64,000 bases of DNA. It comes from Rhizobium cauense. GTDB taxonomy: Bacteria > Pseudomonadota > Alphaproteobacteria > Rhizobiales > Rhizobiaceae. The position numbers and the translations under genes are program-made. Where the stretch lies: positions 1 to 64,000 of the forward strand of contig NZ_JAEUAT010000013.1 of assembly GCF_019511525.1 (NCBI RefSeq). Direction: 5' to 3'. The notes beneath the pieces were generated by a model. That model had not been told where the DNA came from, searched no databases, and was given only the letters and a program-made list of their open reading frames with translations. This document shows positions 9,098 to 17,768 of the stretch, in pieces; the stretch's first letter is position 1; each line of letters starts with the position of its first letter.

Positions 9098-9847
9098 ATG
9101 ATTGCAGTAGAAAACGCCGGCTGCGTCTTTCGACACGAGAGCGGGACGGTGGTCAAAGCGCTCGACGAGGTGTCGCTTGAAATCGGCAACGGAGAGTTTC
9201 TGTGCCTGCTTGGACGTTCGGGCCATGGCAAGTCGACACTCCTGAGATCGCTCGCCGGCCTGAATTCGCTGACCGCGGGATTGATCAAGATCGATGGCTC
9301 TCTCATTTCCGGACCGAGCGCGGATCGAAGCATGGTTTTCCAGGACGACACGGTCTTCCCCTGGATGACCGTCGAAGAAAACGTCGCCTTCGGTCTCAAG
9401 ATGCAGGGCAGGTCGCGAACCGAGCAGAAACGGGAAGCGCGTCATTGGCTTTCTTTAGTCGGCCTGTCACAGAACCTCCACAGCTGGCCGAAGGAACTGT
9501 CGGGCGGCATGCGCAAGAGAGTGGCAATCGCGGCAGCCTTTGCCACCGGCGCTCCGACTTTGCTGATGGACGAACCCTTCGGGGCGCTCGACTATGTGAC
9601 GCGCATGGATCTTCAGAACCTACTACTGCGTCTTTGGAGCGAAACCGGCCGAACGATCGTTTTCGTCACCCACGATATCGAGGAGGCCCTGGTGCTGGCG
9701 AGCCGCGTCGTCATGATCCGCCGCGGCCGGGTTGCGGAGGACACACAGGTTGACCTGCCACGGCCGAGAGACGCGGAAGTGCGGGCCCTCCCCGAAGGGG
9801 TTCGGCTGACGAAAACGATCTTGCAATGCCTGCATGACGACGCGTGA
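9098..9847 (+). CDS. ABC transporter ATP-binding protein, NitT/TauT type
   Basis: The roughly 249-residue ATPase has Walker A GRSGHGKST, Q-loop in MVFQDDTVFPWMTV, signature LSGGMRKRVAIA, Walker B TLLMDEPFGALD and switch His in FVTHD. These are the diagnostic forms for the nitrate/taurine/sulfonate class. I placed the start at the ATG at 9098, which has AGGAG eight bases upstream; a TTG at 9092 is possible. It energises the two flanking permeases. Confidence 0.86.
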   Translation: MIAVENAGCVFRHESGTVVKALDEVSLEIGNGEFLCLLGRSGHGKSTLLRSLAGLNSLTAGLIKIDGSLISGPSADRSMVFQDDTVFPWMTVEENVAFGLKMQGRSRTEQKREARHWLSLVGLSQNLHSWPKELSGGMRKRVAIAAAFATGAPTLLMDEPFGALDYVTRMDLQNLLLRLWSETGRTIVFVTHDIEEALVLASRVVMIRRGRVAEDTQVDLPRPRDAEVRALPEGVRLTKTILQCLHDDA

Positions 9848-9861
9848 GCGGAGCAGAAACC

Positions 9862-10731
9862 ATGAAAAAGCTTTTGACGAGACCGATCTCGCCGGCAGCA
9901 TCGTTCCTGACGAGCCTGGTGACTGTGATCCTCCTTCTCTTGCTTTGGGAGATGATCGCCCATTCGGTGCCGACGAGCCCGCTCCGCCAATCGCCGATCG
10001 TGCCGCCGATTGAATTCATATTCGGCGAGTCTCTTCTCGGCATGTCCGATTATTGGAAGTTTCCTTTCTGGGCGCCCGTGCCTGAGATGGGCGGCGAACA
10101 GACCTATCGCGGCGCATTTCTTGCGCTCGGATTCCATTCTCTGGCGACCTTGCTGCGCGTTGTCGTCGGCCTTGTCCTCGGCGGGTTGGCTGGGACGGGA
10201 TTGGGACTGCTGGTGTCGGTCTCCAAATCCTGCAGGGCAGCTGTCGCCGGCCCGTTGCACCTGGTTCGCATGTGCCCACTTCTGGCGTTGATTCCGCTGT
10301 TTCAATACTGGTTCGGCGCAAACAATGTCGGCGCCGTTATCTATATTGCCTACGGCGTCGGCGTCTTCTATTTCGTCTCGACCATCAACGCCGTCCAGAA
10401 CATTCCGGTCAAATTCATCGAGGCGGCCAAGACCTTCGGCGCCACGCAGGTGGGCGTCTACCGTCACGTCGTCATGCCAGGAATCCTGCCCGAACTGTTT
10501 TCGAGCATTCACGTCACGATGGCGCTTGCCTGGACCGCTGCGATCGGCGCCGAATACATCGGCGTCGACAACGGCATCGGCCGCATGATCATCTGGGCCG
10601 ATTTCTTCAGCCACACGGGCCGTATGATGCTGGTTACCTGTGTGATCGTCTTCTTCATTCTCGCCTCGATGCATGTCTGCAGGCGCATCGAGCGCCGTCT
10701 GCTGAGCTGGATGCCGAACCGTCCCCACTAG
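9862..10731 (+). CDS. Second ABC transporter permease, NitT/TauT type
   Basis: This is a 289-residue integral membrane permease with the EAA loop at FIEAAKTFGATQVGVYRHVV and LPELFSSIHVTMALAW. It resembles the SsuC/TauC family but is clearly distinct from the upstream permease, so the importer probably uses a permease heterodimer. The ATG at 9862 has a GGAG nearby; a GTG at 9844 overlapping the ATPase stop is an alternative. A periplasmic insert after the first membrane segment (residues about 35-80) is larger than in the paired permease. Confidence 0.84.
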   Translation: MKKLLTRPISPAASFLTSLVTVILLLLLWEMIAHSVPTSPLRQSPIVPPIEFIFGESLLGMSDYWKFPFWAPVPEMGGEQTYRGAFLALGFHSLATLLRVVVGLVLGGLAGTGLGLLVSVSKSCRAAVAGPLHLVRMCPLLALIPLFQYWFGANNVGAVIYIAYGVGVFYFVSTINAVQNIPVKFIEAAKTFGATQVGVYRHVVMPGILPELFSSIHVTMALAWTAAIGAEYIGVDNGIGRMIIWADFFSHTGRMMLVTCVIVFFILASMHVCRRIERRLLSWMPNRPH

Positions 10732-10758
10732 CGGCAACCTCTTTAGCTTTTTGACCGG

Positions 10759-10781
10759 TCCGCGCGCTTTTGGCGCGCGGA
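10759..10781 (+). terminator. GC-rich intra-operon hairpin
   Basis: A perfect 9-bp inverted repeat (10759-10767 with 10773-10781) with a TTTTG loop lies between the second permease and the dehydrogenase gene. There is no U-run after it, so it is more likely a processing or mRNA-stability element than a full terminator. Confidence 0.5.
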
Positions 10782-10816
10782 ACAGATTGCCTATTGTCCT
10801 AACAGGAGGAATTCGC

Positions 10817-11557
10817 ATGCGCCTAAAGGGGAAAACCGCCCTTGTCGTTGGTTGCGCAACCGGCATTGGCCGGGCCGTCGCCGAAGCGTTCATTGAGGAG
10901 GGCGCGATCGTCTGCCTAGCAGACAGGGGCCAGCAGGAAGTGCTCTCCGGCATCCTCAAAAGCGCGCCCGAAGGCAGCTTTTGCCTGCACTGCGACGTGC
11001 GCAGCGAAAGCGATGTCAAGACTGCAATCGAGAGGGCCATCGGCGGCCTAGGTCGGCTGGACATCCTTGTCAACAATGCCGGGGTCGGAACCTCAATGAT
11101 CCCGTTCCAGACCCAGACGTGGGAGGAATGGGACCGCGTCATGGAGACCAATCTCAGAAGCGTCGCCTATGCCATGCATCACGCACTGCCGCATATGCTC
11201 GATCGCCAATATGGTCGCATCATCAATACGGCCTCGCAATTGGCACACAAGCCGGCTCCCTGGTACGCCGCCTATTGCGCCTCGAAGGCTGCCATCGTCG
11301 CCATGAGCGTATCGGTCGCCCACGAGGTCGCCGAACATGGCGTCACCGTCAATTGCGTGTGCCCCGGCCCGACCGATACGCCTGCCTGGCGGGCAAGTGA
11401 CCCGAAATGGAATGATTGGAAGATTGCACAGTTGCCGATCAAGCGCATCGGCACCCCGCGGGAAATCGCCGGCGCTTATGTCTATCTCGCTTCGGACGAG
11501 GCCGGATACATGGTCGGACAGAGCCTCTCGCCCAATGGCGGCGACGTCGCCTGGTGA
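10817..11557 (+). CDS. Classical short-chain dehydrogenase/reductase
   Basis: The 246-residue protein is a classical SDR of the FabG/3-oxoacyl reductase-like type. It has the cofactor motif GCATGIG at about residues 13-19, NNAG at about 87-90, the catalytic serine in NTASQ and the pair YAAYCASK (Tyr/Lys about 155-159), and ends with the C-terminal GQSLSPNGGDVAW typical of the family. The start at 10817 follows a perfect AGGAGG. It lies downstream of the importer genes, so it probably oxidises or reduces an intermediate of the imported compound. The substrate is unknown. Confidence 0.85.
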   Translation: MRLKGKTALVVGCATGIGRAVAEAFIEEGAIVCLADRGQQEVLSGILKSAPEGSFCLHCDVRSESDVKTAIERAIGGLGRLDILVNNAGVGTSMIPFQTQTWEEWDRVMETNLRSVAYAMHHALPHMLDRQYGRIINTASQLAHKPAPWYAAYCASKAAIVAMSVSVAHEVAEHGVTVNCVCPGPTDTPAWRASDPKWNDWKIAQLPIKRIGTPREIAGAYVYLASDEAGYMVGQSLSPNGGDVAW

Positions 11558-11574
11558 TGGCAAATTCAGGAAGA

Positions 11575-11598
11575 GACCGGACGCATCGGCGTCCGGTC
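11575..11598. terminator. Bidirectional stem-loop between convergent genes
   Basis: A perfect 10-bp inverted repeat (11575-11584 with 11589-11598, loop ATCG) sits in the 49-base gap between the dehydrogenase (plus) and the hydantoinase (minus), which is where a shared terminator is expected. The flanking T-runs are short. Confidence 0.7.
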
Positions 11599-11606
11599 CC
11601 TTCCTG

Positions 11607-12980
11607 TCATAGAAGCTTCGATGCCTTTTTTCGGGCGATGAACTGGCCACGCCCCTTGGCGCCGGTAAAAGCATTGTTTTCGACTATAACCTCGCCACGG
11701 CTGATGACGATATCGGCATTGCCCTTGATCTCGCGCCCGTCATAGTGCGTGTAGTCTGAGCGGTGATGGAGGTCGGATTGTACGAGCTTCCGATCAGCAT
11801 CCGGATCCCAAATAACGACGTCGGCATCGTAGCCCGGCGCAAGGTGACCCTTGGTGGTTAGGCCGAAGATTCGAGCCGGGTTCGTGGAGCAAATCTCGAC
11901 GAAGCGTTCGAGACCGATTTCACCCTGCACGACGCCTTGATAAACCATGGTCATCCGCTCCTCGATTCCGGGACCTCCGTTCGGAATCTGGGTGAAATCG
12001 TGACGTCCGACCGTCTTCTGGCCCTCGAAGAGCCAGGAGGCATGATCGGAGGAAACGACCTGCAGATCGGAATTGGTGAGCGCCCGCCAAAGGACCTTAT
12101 GGTCGCTCATCTGCCTCAAGGCCGGAGACAGGACGTGCTTGGCACCCTCGAAGCCCGGTTTTCTGAGATCCTCGGCCGTCAGATAGAGGTAGTGAGTGCA
12201 AGTTTCGGCAAACACGCCAGCTCGGCGCTTCCTCGCCCGAGCGACCTCGCGAACCGCCTCCTCGCAGGTGACATGGACGATGTAGATCGGCGCGTCGGCG
12301 ATTTCTGCAAGCATCAGGGCGCGCGCAGTCGCTTCCGCCTCGGTCATTGGCGGACGCGAAAGCGCATGACTGAACGGTTCCGTCTTGCCGTCTGCAAGCA
12401 ACTTGCGTTGCAGGTGTAGGACGGCATCGCCGTTTTCGGCATGGATCATGACGATGGCGCCGCTGGCTGCCGCGGTTTCGAAGGTTTTCAAGAGGGTGAG
12501 ATCGTCCACCATCTGAGAGCCCTTGTAGGCCATGAACAGTTTGAAACTTGTGATGCCCCGATCCGGAAGCGTCTTCAGTTCCTCCAGGACAGCTTCCGTC
12601 GGATCGGTGATGATGATGTGGAACCCGTAGTCGATCACGGCCTTGTCTCCGGCTTTCCCATGCCATCCGGAAAGCGCCTCGGAAAGTGACTGGCCCTTCG
12701 CCTGAGCACAGAAATCGACGATCGTCGTCGTTCCGCCGAAGGCAGCAGCGAGCGTTCCACTATAAAAATCATCGGCAGTGCTTCCGACCTCGCTCGGCGC
12801 ATCGAGATGGGTGTGCACGTCGATGCCGCCTGGAAGGATCAGTCGACCGCGCGCGTCGATATGACGGCGGCCCGCGGGCGCTCCGCCGATCTGCTCGATC
12901 CGCCCCTCCTTAATTCCGATCGAGGCGTCGAAGACGCCGCCGGTTGTGACGATCCGTCCATTTTCGATCACCAGATCCAT
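11607..12980 (-). CDS. Dihydropyrimidinase/hydantoinase
   Basis: The 457-residue amidohydrolase should open the ring of dihydropyrimidines or hydantoins to give N-carbamoyl amino acids. Metal ligands are visible: HTH at residues 56-58, the lysine expected to be carboxylated at 147 (in TSFKLFMAYKG), His180 in IHAEN, a His in YIVHVTC and the Asp of SSDHASW. Length is normal (about 460). It is divergent from the cysteine hydrolase gene with a 91-base shared promoter region. The cluster context (AllC-type amidohydrolase, N-carbamoylsarcosine-amidase-like hydrolase) supports a cyclic ureide pathway, but the exact ring substrate cannot be read from sequence. Confidence 0.87.
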   Translation of the reverse strand: MDLVIENGRIVTTGGVFDASIGIKEGRIEQIGGAPAGRRHIDARGRLILPGGIDVHTHLDAPSEVGSTADDFYSGTLAAAFGGTTTIVDFCAQAKGQSLSEALSGWHGKAGDKAVIDYGFHIIITDPTEAVLEELKTLPDRGITSFKLFMAYKGSQMVDDLTLLKTFETAAASGAIVMIHAENGDAVLHLQRKLLADGKTEPFSHALSRPPMTEAEATARALMLAEIADAPIYIVHVTCEEAVREVARARKRRAGVFAETCTHYLYLTAEDLRKPGFEGAKHVLSPALRQMSDHKVLWRALTNSDLQVVSSDHASWLFEGQKTVGRHDFTQIPNGGPGIEERMTMVYQGVVQGEIGLERFVEICSTNPARIFGLTTKGHLAPGYDADVVIWDPDADRKLVQSDLHHRSDYTHYDGREIKGNADIVISRGEVIVENNAFTGAKGRGQFIARKKASKLL

Positions 12981-13011
12981 CCGAAACTCCTTTTATTTGC
13001 CTCATCGTCGC

Positions 13012-13056
13012 TTGACGTCGCGACATCGATGTATTCTATATGCAGAAACTCGTTCT
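13012..13056 (+). promoter_or_regulatory. Promoter and putative IclR operator upstream of the hydrolase operon
   Basis: TTGACG at 13012-13017 and TCTATA at 13035-13040, 17 bases apart, make a good sigma-70 promoter for the operon starting at 13072. Overlapping and following the -10 is a segment (13033-13044 plus GTTCT at 13052-13056) that matches the one in front of the importer operon, including spacing. It contains a short dyad, AGAA-N5-TTCT, at 13044-13056. Confidence 0.55.
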
Positions 13057-13071
13057 GTGGAAAGGACAAAT

Positions 13072-13713
13072 ATGTACGAAGGTGTTCGCGACTTTTATGT
13101 CTCGCGCGGCTTTGGTGGCCGTGTCGGTTTTGGCAAACGGCCGGCGGTCGTAGTGATTGACATGGCGAAATCCTGGCTCGACGAAACGTCCCCGCTCGGT
13201 TCCAGACGATTGGAAAGCGTTATGGCTGCCACCGTGGACGTGCTGGCGGCGGCTCGAGAGAATGACCATCCCGTCTTCTTCACGACGATGAGTTACAGCG
13301 ATTTCGATGTGGCAGGCGCGCTCGGCCGCAAGCTGCCCCACGCAAGCGCCGGGCGCTCGCTTTCGGAAGGATCAGGCCTGTCGGAACTGGATCCGCGATT
13401 GGAACGGCGGGCAAGCGAGCCAGTGATCATCAAGCCGCGCGCCTCTGCATTCTGGGGAACAGCTTTCGATGCGCATCTGGTGTCGCTATCAGTCGATACC
13501 CTGATCATTACAGGGTGCAGCACCAGCGGTTGCGTGCGGGCAACGGCAGAAAGCGCGCACAATCTCAATCTGCATCCGATTGTCGTCGAGGAAGCCGTCG
13601 GCGACCGGTCGGCGGAAGCACATCAAGCAAATCTCACGGACATCGATCTTCGCTACGCCGACGTCACAGCCCTGCAAGACGTCATCTCCTATCTGAAAAC
13701 CCAAAAGGCCTGA
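13072..13713 (+). CDS. Isochorismatase-fold cysteine hydrolase, N-carbamoylsarcosine amidase-like
   Basis: The 213-residue protein is a cysteine hydrolase of the isochorismatase superfamily. The catalytic Asp30, Lys121 and Cys154 (in TSGCVRAT) are all present, and the Cys environment and IKPRASAFWGT segment fit the amidase branch, which includes N-carbamoylsarcosine amidase and RutB. It would release ammonia and carbon dioxide from a carbamoyl or ureido intermediate. The start at 13072 has GGAAAGGA upstream. A RidA gene follows after three bases, a pairing that resembles RutB-RutC of pyrimidine degradation. Confidence 0.82.
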   Translation: MYEGVRDFYVSRGFGGRVGFGKRPAVVVIDMAKSWLDETSPLGSRRLESVMAATVDVLAAARENDHPVFFTTMSYSDFDVAGALGRKLPHASAGRSLSEGSGLSELDPRLERRASEPVIIKPRASAFWGTAFDAHLVSLSVDTLIITGCSTSGCVRATAESAHNLNLHPIVVEEAVGDRSAEAHQANLTDIDLRYADVTALQDVISYLKTQKA

Positions 13714-13716
13714 CAC

Positions 13717-14067
13717 ATGACAATTACCAGACTGCAATCCGCAAAGAGAATGAGCCAGATCGTCAAGGCAAACGGCTTCGTCTTCCTGGCCGGCCAGGTC
13801 GCCAAGGGCGCCGAAGGCAAGCCGGTTGCAGACCAGACGGCAGCAATCCTAAAGAAAATCGATGCCCTCCTACAGGAGGCCGGAACCATCAAGGAAAAGA
13901 TCGTCAGTGCAACCATCTGGCTGACAGACATCTCCAAGTTCGACGAGATGAACGGCGTTTGGGACGCTTGGGTGGCCGACGGCGCTTCACCCGCCCGCGC
14001 CTGTGTCGAGGCGGCTCTGGCGACACCCGACTACACGGTCGAGATCATGGTCACGGCGACGGTTTGA
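13717..14067 (+). CDS. RidA/YjgF/RutC-family protein
   Basis: This 116-residue protein belongs to the RidA (YjgF/YER057c/UK114) family, which hydrolyses reactive enamine/imine or aminoacrylate intermediates. The typical blocks are visible: FVFLAGQVAKGAEGKPVADQTAAIL near residues 20-45, then VSATIWLTDISKFDEMN and the C-terminal PARACVEAALATPDYTVEIMVTAT. Arg90 in PARACVE matches the conserved arginine that binds the carboxylate. It lies between the cysteine hydrolase and amidohydrolase genes with near-zero spacing, so it likely cleans up an unstable product of this pathway. Confidence 0.87.
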   Translation: MTITRLQSAKRMSQIVKANGFVFLAGQVAKGAEGKPVADQTAAILKKIDALLQEAGTIKEKIVSATIWLTDISKFDEMNGVWDAWVADGASPARACVEAALATPDYTVEIMVTATV

Positions 14068-14080
14068 AGGAGACAGGACA

Positions 14081-15334
14081 ATGGAAGAGCGTAAGAAGAT
14101 CTTTATCGACCCTGCCTTTGTTGAACGCCTGATCCTCGACATGGCCGAACACGGCAGCGACGGCGGGACAGGCGTCTCGCGAACCGTCTATTCCCCGGAA
14201 TGGGTCGAGGCGACGAAGCTTTACGCCAGGTGGTGTGAGGAAGCTGGCCTTGAAGCAAGAATGGACAGTGTCGGGAACGTCTGGGGGAAACTTCCGGGCT
14301 CGACGGCGGGAGGCTCAATCGTTTCTGGATCGCACATCGATTCCCAGACGCCAGGCGGCCGCTATGACGGTATCCTTGGCGCCTTGGCCGGATTAATCGC
14401 GCTGAAGGCCCTGAAGGAGCAGTTTGGCACACCGAAGAAGTCCCTCGAATGCATCGCTTTTTGCGAAGAGGAATCGAGCCGCTTTCCGTCCGCAAATTTC
14501 TGGGGCTCGCGAGCCATTACCGGCCGGACCGCCGCGACGGATCCTGACACCACAATCGCCTTCACCGGCGAGACGATGGCCTCGGCAATGCGCGACGTCG
14601 GCCTCGACCCGGCAAAGATCCCGGACGCCAAGCGCAACGATATCGACACTTTCGTCGAATTGCACATCGAACAAGGTCCGATCCTAGAACATGCTGACCT
14701 GCCGGTCGCCGTCGTCACAGGGATTACCGGCATCAGGCACTATCAGGTCGAACTGAAGGGCACGCAAAATCATGCCGGTGCCTTTCCGATGGATCTCAGG
14801 CGTGACCCGATGGCGGGGTTTGCCGAGATTGCCTCGGGGGTCGTCAACACCGCGCATCGATGGGGACGACCGGCCGTAACCACTGTCGGCCGTGTCAATG
14901 TGAGGCCGAACGCGACGGCTATCATTCCCGACACCGTTTCCTTCACGGTCGACGCACGCCATCCCGACCCGGTTCAATGCCAGAAGCTCTATGAAACCCA
15001 TGAAGCCTTCATGCTCGAAGTGGCAAAGCGCAGGGGCCTCGAGATCAGCTGGAAGGTGATGATCGATCATCCGGCTTGCCCGTCCGATCAGGGCGTCGTC
15101 GCGACGTTGAAGGCTGCCGCAGCAGATCAGGGCGTGCCTGTCATGCTGATGGCAAGCGGCGCTGGACACGACTCGCAGCAGATGGCGCGGATTGCCAAAA
15201 TGGCGATGATCTTTGTGCGCAGCAAAGACGGGCGGAGCCACACGCCCGACGAGTTCTCCTCGATCCCCGATATTGTCGCAGGCATCGAGGTTCTCGCTGC
15301 CGGCCTCTACCGCCTCGCCTATGAGGGAGCATGA
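14081..15334 (+). CDS. AllC/HyuC-type M20 amidohydrolase
   Basis: The 417-residue metallohydrolase resembles allantoate amidohydrolases and N-carbamoyl-L-amino acid (beta-ureidopropionase) hydrolases of the M20 peptidase family. Metal-binding blocks are visible: GSHIDSQTPGGRYDG near residues 85-100, FCEEESSRF near 127-135, ELHIEQGP near 190-197 and SHTPDEFS near the C terminus. Length is typical (about 410-420). It would hydrolyse the ring-opened product made by the hydantoinase or the allantoinase-like protein. The start at 14081 follows AGGAGACAGGAC; the upstream extension overlaps RidA and is not credible. Confidence 0.86.
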   Translation: MEERKKIFIDPAFVERLILDMAEHGSDGGTGVSRTVYSPEWVEATKLYARWCEEAGLEARMDSVGNVWGKLPGSTAGGSIVSGSHIDSQTPGGRYDGILGALAGLIALKALKEQFGTPKKSLECIAFCEEESSRFPSANFWGSRAITGRTAATDPDTTIAFTGETMASAMRDVGLDPAKIPDAKRNDIDTFVELHIEQGPILEHADLPVAVVTGITGIRHYQVELKGTQNHAGAFPMDLRRDPMAGFAEIASGVVNTAHRWGRPAVTTVGRVNVRPNATAIIPDTVSFTVDARHPDPVQCQKLYETHEAFMLEVAKRRGLEISWKVMIDHPACPSDQGVVATLKAAAADQGVPVMLMASGAGHDSQQMARIAKMAMIFVRSKDGRSHTPDEFSSIPDIVAGIEVLAAGLYRLAYEGA

Positions 15335-15335
15335 T

Positions 15336-16250
15336 ATGCAGGCATATCCACGCGATCTGATCGGCTATGGCCAAAAGCCCGTCGATCCTCGTTGGCCCGA
15401 GGGGGCGCGGCTGGCGATCCAGTTCGTCATCAACTACGAGGAAGGCGGAGAGAACTCCATCCTGCATGGAGATCGTGCTTCGGAAGCCTTCCTCACCGAA
15501 GAACCCACGTCGGCGCTGGAAGGAATGCGCAATTTCAACGTCGAGTCGCAGTACGAATATGGCAGCCGGGCGGGGTTCTGGCGTCTTCACCGCCTTTTCA
15601 CCGAACGGGCACTGCCCGTCACTGTCTTCGGAATTGCGACAGCGCTTCAGAAAAATTCCGACGCGGTTAGCGCGATGAAAAGTGCGGGCTGGGAGATTGC
15701 CTCGCATGGCCTGAAATGGATCAACTATGCCCAGATGCCCGAAGCGGAGGAGCGGGCGCAAATCCTCGAGGCAATTCGCCTCCATACCGAGGCAACGGGC
15801 GAGCGACCGGCGGGCTGGTATACGGGCAGGATGAGCCCCAATACCCGCCGGCTTATCGGCGAGATCGGCGGGTTCGCCTACGACTCTGATTCCTTTGCCG
15901 ACGATCTGCCTTATTGGGCGTATGAGAACGGCACGCCGCAGCTAGTCGTTCCCTATACGCTCGACAACAATGACGGGCGTTTCGTTAACGGCTTCGGGTT
16001 GCAAGCAACGGATTTTTCGACATATCTGACGCGCGCTTGCGACCTCTTGCTGCGCGAAGGGAAACAAACGCCAAAAATGATGAACATCGGCCTCCATTGC
16101 CGGCTTGCCGGAAAACCAGGACGGGCAGCCGATTTCGAGCGATTCCTCGACTACGTCAAAACGCTGCCGGATGTCTGGATCACAAGACGCGTGGATATCG
16201 CTAATCACTGGCGGCAACATCATCCGCCACGTGACAAAGAGGCGGACTAG
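15336..16250 (+). CDS. puuE: PuuE-type allantoinase (polysaccharide-deacetylase fold)
   Basis: The 304-residue protein belongs to the cofactor-independent allantoinase PuuE family, a branch of the polysaccharide deacetylase fold that opens the hydantoin ring of allantoin. Family features: YPRDLIGYGQKPVDPRWP at the N terminus, NYEEGGE near residue 30, AFGIATAL/EIASHGLKWINY in the middle and GWYTGRMSPNTRRL. Length agrees with PuuE (about 300-315). It is translationally close to the amidohydrolase (one base after its stop). PuuE beside a dihydropyrimidinase means two ring-opening enzymes in one cluster, so the substrate may be an allantoin analogue; the allantoin assignment is inference. Confidence 0.8.
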   Translation: MQAYPRDLIGYGQKPVDPRWPEGARLAIQFVINYEEGGENSILHGDRASEAFLTEEPTSALEGMRNFNVESQYEYGSRAGFWRLHRLFTERALPVTVFGIATALQKNSDAVSAMKSAGWEIASHGLKWINYAQMPEAEERAQILEAIRLHTEATGERPAGWYTGRMSPNTRRLIGEIGGFAYDSDSFADDLPYWAYENGTPQLVVPYTLDNNDGRFVNGFGLQATDFSTYLTRACDLLLREGKQTPKMMNIGLHCRLAGKPGRAADFERFLDYVKTLPDVWITRRVDIANHWRQHHPPRDKEAD

Positions 16251-17158
16251 GCGGATTTGGCAAGTGAAAGCGGGAAGCTCTGCGGGGGCTTTCCGCCGAT
16301 CAGCCGATGGATATCGGCGACCGTCTTGGTGATTTCCTCCGCGATCTCGAACTCGCGGCGAGCCATAGCGAGCGAGAGGCCCATGCAGTCAAGAATGAAG
16401 ATCACGCGCCCCGCACTGTCAAAGATCGGAAGAGCAATCGCCGTCAGGCCCTCAGTGAATTCGCCGATGCTTCGCGCATAGCCTCTTGCTCTCGTGGCGG
16501 CGAGTTCGGCCTTTACCTCTTTCAGACTTGTCGCTGTGGCGCCGGCGTAGCGCACTGGTTCCCAGCCTTCGAACCAACCATCGACTTCCGTTTCCCCACA
16601 CCAGGCGAGCCGCGCCTTCATCTGCGCGCTCGCATCTCTCGGAAAACGGTGGCCGAGAGGATAGGAAATCTCGACCTGATCGGGAGCGCTCGCCTTTGCG
16701 ACGACGACGAAGGTGCACTCCGACGACGGTTCCGACAGGATGCAGGAGACGTTGGTACGCGACGGCAAATCGTCAATCAGAGGCTTGATCATCGATAGCG
16801 GTGTCACGTCGCGGATCATTGTGGAGAGGTCACGCAGAACCCCGACATTCAACCGATAGGATTTCCGGAGGGGGTCGAAATAGAGCCAGTCATGGAAGGT
16901 GAGCGTTTTGAGGATGGAATGGCAATGGCTCTTGGTGATGCCGGTTGCATCGGCAATCTGCGCAAGCGTCATTTCCGAGCGGCTGCCATTCACGAGCGCA
17001 AGAGCCCTCACAGCTTTGTCGACAGCAGGCACCAGTCCGGCTGTTTCCGTCCCGTCGCGCGCACCTTCAGACAGGACCCATTGATTGCCCTCGAGTTTTA
17101 GCTTTTCGTATCTGGCGCTCTCGGCTTCCGCGGCCTTAGAAGAATTTTTTTTGGGCAT
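16247..17158 (-). CDS. IclR-family transcriptional regulator
   Basis: The 303-residue protein has an N-terminal winged helix-turn-helix (about residues 40-95; motif LAQIADATGITKSHCHSILK) and a C-terminal IclR ligand-binding domain ending with LSLAMARREFEIAEEITKTV. The N terminus is about 40 residues longer than usual. I chose the ATG at 17158, which has AGGA eight bases upstream, over one 30 bases earlier. It is convergent with the PuuE gene (4-base overlap), and likely controls this catabolic cluster by binding the repeated element at 6882-6905 and 13033-13056. Its own upstream region (about 17190-17235) contains GTTCT and AGAAC half-sites in inverted orientation, so autoregulation is plausible. 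Confidence 0.84.
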   Translation of the reverse strand: MPKKNSSKAAEAESARYEKLKLEGNQWVLSEGARDGTETAGLVPAVDKAVRALALVNGSRSEMTLAQIADATGITKSHCHSILKTLTFHDWLYFDPLRKSYRLNVGVLRDLSTMIRDVTPLSMIKPLIDDLPSRTNVSCILSEPSSECTFVVVAKASAPDQVEISYPLGHRFPRDASAQMKARLAWCGETEVDGWFEGWEPVRYAGATATSLKEVKAELAATRARGYARSIGEFTEGLTAIALPIFDSAGRVIFILDCMGLSLAMARREFEIAEEITKTVADIHRLIGGKPPQSFPLSLAKSA

Positions 17159-17188
17159 TCCAATTTCCTGAAATCTAATGACGCACAT

Positions 17189-17768
17189 TATGGACGTTCT
17201 CTAAGAAGAATGCAACTTCTTTAGGCAGAACGCGAATCAAACGGTCAAGATGGAGAATTGAATTTTTCCTCGCCGGCAGGCTCAGACCCAGCTTCAGACC
17301 TCACAGCTATTGCGCCGTGGTGGGAGTCGAGCCCCCGACAACCAATGCCCGGGGACCTAATGTCCTGAATTTCCGAAGTTTTGCGCGCAATCCCGGCTGG
17401 CGGAGAGCGGCGAGTTGATCCCAACGGATCGAAGAGGCGCAGGCGCAGGCCGGATTGGTTGGTACGGGTACGGCCTTTTGAAGGCTTTTGATGGTTCTTA
17501 CTCAAGACAATCACAGACGCGAGAGCAACGCCGTCATCAACAACTACTCACTGTTCCTATGGCCCCGACAGCTGGGGGAAGAACGATTGTCACCATGAGC
17601 CCTCCCCCGGCGCGGAAGAAAGAACCATCGAGCCGCCAGATAGTTCCGCGTGCTCTTTCACCTGTCCACTGATGATGATTGGCCGAGCACGACGGCGCGT
17701 ATAGTCGCCTCTAGTTACGGGCGACATCGAGAACCGTTCCGAGCGGAAACAGGTCACACCCGGATGTA
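17189..17768. other. Non-coding stretch after the IclR gene
   Basis: No convincing gene. The first 50 bases are the IclR promoter region with inverted GTTCT/AGAAC half-sites. A segment near 17318-17355 looks like the 3' part of a tRNA on the minus strand, but no complete cloverleaf can be drawn. The rest leads to a truncated sugar-permease remnant, so this appears to be a recombination scar. Confidence 0.4.

Noticed and set aside
9613..11151. Long minus-strand frame of about 512 codons
   Set aside because: It is antisense to the ABC ATPase, permease and dehydrogenase genes, whose families are clear; its translation is low-complexity and Arg/His-rich with no family match.
13036..13341. Minus-strand frame opposite the cysteine hydrolase
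   Set aside because: Antisense shadow of a gene with an intact catalytic triad.
17318..17355. tRNA-like 3' segment on the minus strand
   Set aside because: The T-arm-like block does not form a consistent 5-bp stem and no anticodon or acceptor stem can be matched upstream.
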